Translations under genes and position numbers: made by a program
Notes under the pieces: generated by a model
The model's database searches: none
What the model saw: the letters and a program-made list of their open reading frames with translations, nothing else
Told to the model about the DNA's origin: nothing
Shown here: piece after piece, positions 62,622 through 64,000 of the stretch
Numbering within the stretch: the first letter of the stretch is position 1
Layout of the letters: every line of letters begins with the position of its first letter
Source of the DNA: Halorientalis marina
GTDB lineage: Archaea; Halobacteriota; Halobacteria; Halobacteriales; Haloarculaceae
NCBI RefSeq assembly: GCF_023028345.1
Contig: NZ_CP095487.1
Location: 372,001-436,000, forward strand
DNA: 64,000 nucleotides
Reading direction: 5' to 3'

Positions 62622-63379
62622 GTATCGCAACACAAGATCTCTATTCGCTCGGACTGGACGATCACGACCGGCTCAACAAGGAACTCGGCGGCGGCATTCC
62701 GCCCGGGAGCATCGTCCTCATGGAGGGCGACTACGGGGCCGGCAAGAGCGCCATGAGCCAGCGGTTCACCTACGGCCTCTGCGAGGAGGGGTACTCGGTG
62801 ACGATGCTGTCGACCGAACTCACCGTCGGCTCCTTCATCGACCAGATGCACTCGCTGTCCTACGACATGGTCGAGCACATCCTCGACGAGCGGTGCCTGT
62901 TCCTCCACGCGGAGGTCGGCGACACGAACACGCTGACCGGCGGCGAGGACGACGAGGACCGCAAGGAACTGCTCAAGCGGCTGATGAACGCGGAGGTGAT
63001 GTGGTCGACGGACGTCATCATCGTCGACACGTTCGACGCCATCCTCCGGAACGACCCCAAGTTCGAGGCGCTGGTCAGACAGAACGAGGAACGCCAGGCC
63101 GCACTGGAGATCATCGGCTTCTTCCGCGATCTGATCTCCCGGGGGAAGGTCATCGTGCTCACCGTCGACCCCTCGACGCTCGACGAGGAGGCCATCGGCC
63201 CCTTCCGCTCCATCGCCGACGTGTTCATCGAACTGGAGATGATCGAGGTCGGCAACGACGTGCGCCGGCAGATCGCGGTCAAGCGGTTCGCCGGCATGGG
63301 CGAACAGGTCGGAGACACCATCGGCTACTCCGTCCGGTCGGGGACGGGCATCGTCATCGAGTCACGGAGCGTCGCATAG
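62618..63379 (+). CDS. arlH: Archaellum ATPase-like protein ArlH
   Basis: 253 residues, KaiC/RecA-like. Walker A GDYGAGKS is at 37-44 and Walker B ends at Asp137 (DVIIVDTFD). ArlH binds ATP and interacts with ArlI to regulate assembly and rotation. ATGA overlap with arlG; arlI starts two bases after its stop. Confidence 0.96.
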   Translation: MSIATQDLYSLGLDDHDRLNKELGGGIPPGSIVLMEGDYGAGKSAMSQRFTYGLCEEGYSVTMLSTELTVGSFIDQMHSLSYDMVEHILDERCLFLHAEVGDTNTLTGGEDDEDRKELLKRLMNAEVMWSTDVIIVDTFDAILRNDPKFEALVRQNEERQAALEIIGFFRDLISRGKVIVLTVDPSTLDEEAIGPFRSIADVFIELEMIEVGNDVRRQIAVKRFAGMGEQVGDTIGYSVRSGTGIVIESRSVA

Positions 63380-63380
63380 A

Positions 63381-64000
63381 ATGACAGAACACGGAACCGC
63401 CCAGCCGTCGGACGAACTCAGGCAGTACGCGGCCAGACGGCCACACCTGCAGGACCACCTCAAGAAGTTCAAGCAGATCACCGGCGAGTTCCCGCTGTTC
63501 ATCGAGGAGGCCGACGACGAGTACGAGACCGACCGCCCGAACGTCCTCTACCCCGTCGGTGGCCCCATCTTCTGTCACATCTACGGCGACGTGGGTCAGG
63601 ACATGAAGTACTACACCATCGAGCCGGAGCTCGACGATGCCGAGGCCGGCGTCTACCAGAAGGTCCGGGACCGTCTGCTCCAGAAATCGGTCAACAAGCC
63701 CGCCCCCGAGAACGAGGCCGAGTACGACGACCGCATCGAGGAACTCCTCCAGGAGACCACCCGGATCACGGATAGCGAGGACTCCGGCGTGATGAACACC
63801 ATCTCCTCGGTGATCAACATGGGCAAAGTGGAGGTCTCACAGGAGACCTACGAGGACATCCGCTACGTCCTCAATCGCGACATCGTCGGATTGGGACCGC
63901 TCGAGCCCATCATGCGCGACCCGGCGAACGAGGACATCCACGTCATCGGGCCCCACGAGACCTACGTCGACCACGGGGTCTACGGGATGCTGGAGACGAC
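63381..64000 (+). CDS. arlI: Archaellum assembly/rotation ATPase ArlI (5' part)
   Basis: The first 206 residues of a type II/IV secretion ATPase homologue; the gene runs off the window, so the Walker motifs are not visible. The N terminus has PHLQDHLKKFKQITGEFP, then YEDIRYVLNRDIVGLGPLEPIMRDPANEDIHV in outline, which is the conserved N-terminal domain of the family. ArlI powers filament assembly and rotation. Confidence 0.93.
   Translation, partial: MTEHGTAQPSDELRQYAARRPHLQDHLKKFKQITGEFPLFIEEADDEYETDRPNVLYPVGGPIFCHIYGDVGQDMKYYTIEPELDDAEAGVYQKVRDRLLQKSVNKPAPENEAEYDDRIEELLQETTRITDSEDSGVMNTISSVINMGKVEVSQETYEDIRYVLNRDIVGLGPLEPIMRDPANEDIHVIGPHETYVDHGVYGMLET

Overview
The window is chromosomal DNA of a halophilic archaeon (class Halobacteria). 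The DNA is very GC-rich, the proteins are strongly acidic, and the marker genes fit: archaellum (arl) and chemotaxis (che) genes including the archaea-only adaptor CheF, ribosomal protein S6e, a tRNA-Lys, haloarchaeal Tat lipoproteins and UPF0058. Many genes have a TATA-like box centred about 25-30 bases before the start codon, which suggests leaderless transcripts. The gene set resembles Haloarculaceae, but that rank is only a guess. No rRNA, CRISPR array, transposase or prophage was seen.

Layout. 1-8.3 kb: a surface glycoprotein-like gene, membrane proteins, and a cytochrome c oxidase operon (subunit II, a fused subunit I+III, a small subunit IV). 8.4-13.3 kb: a Nudix hydrolase, then a run of exported proteins (two P19-like Tat lipoproteins, a DUF7282-type protein, a DyP/EfeB-like Tat lipoprotein) that looks like extracytoplasmic iron or heme handling. 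13.3-20 kb: small conserved genes, tRNA-Lys followed by two partial copies of its 3' end, and a siroheme nitrite/sulfite reductase. 20-30.7 kb: metabolic genes (a pilin-like protein, SDR, LUD protein, flavin disulfide reductase, HAD, Fe-ADH-like, cupin, beta-CASP nuclease, YqjF, phosphotransferase). 30.8-38.2 kb: a tight six-gene MoxR/VWA/DUF58 operon. 38.2-43.6 kb: an ABC1/UbiB kinase, a membrane alpha/beta hydrolase, and S6e.

43.7-64 kb: the motility island. It holds cheF1, cheF2, a HEAT-repeat taxis protein, cheR, cheA, cheB, cheW, a KaiC-like ATPase, a small winged-helix regulator, two archaellins, cheY, a double-domain cheC, cheD, arlCE, two arlF genes, arlG, arlH and the start of arlI, which runs off the window. 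CheA, CheY, CheB, CheR, CheD and CheC process the sensory signal, CheF links CheY-P to the motor, and the Arl proteins build and drive the archaellum.

Most interesting pattern: TATC-N6-GATA elements lie upstream of cheY, arlCE and a small membrane gene, with a one-mismatch version between cheB and cheW. A perfect ATTATC-T-GATAAT palindrome sits between the TATA box and start codon of the winged-helix gene. Together they suggest an undescribed, self-regulated local control circuit for motility. Other points are mosaic archaellins without N-glycosylation sequons, gene conversion between the P19-like lipoproteins, a DyP-like protein lacking the distal Asp, and a dispersed palindromic repeat.
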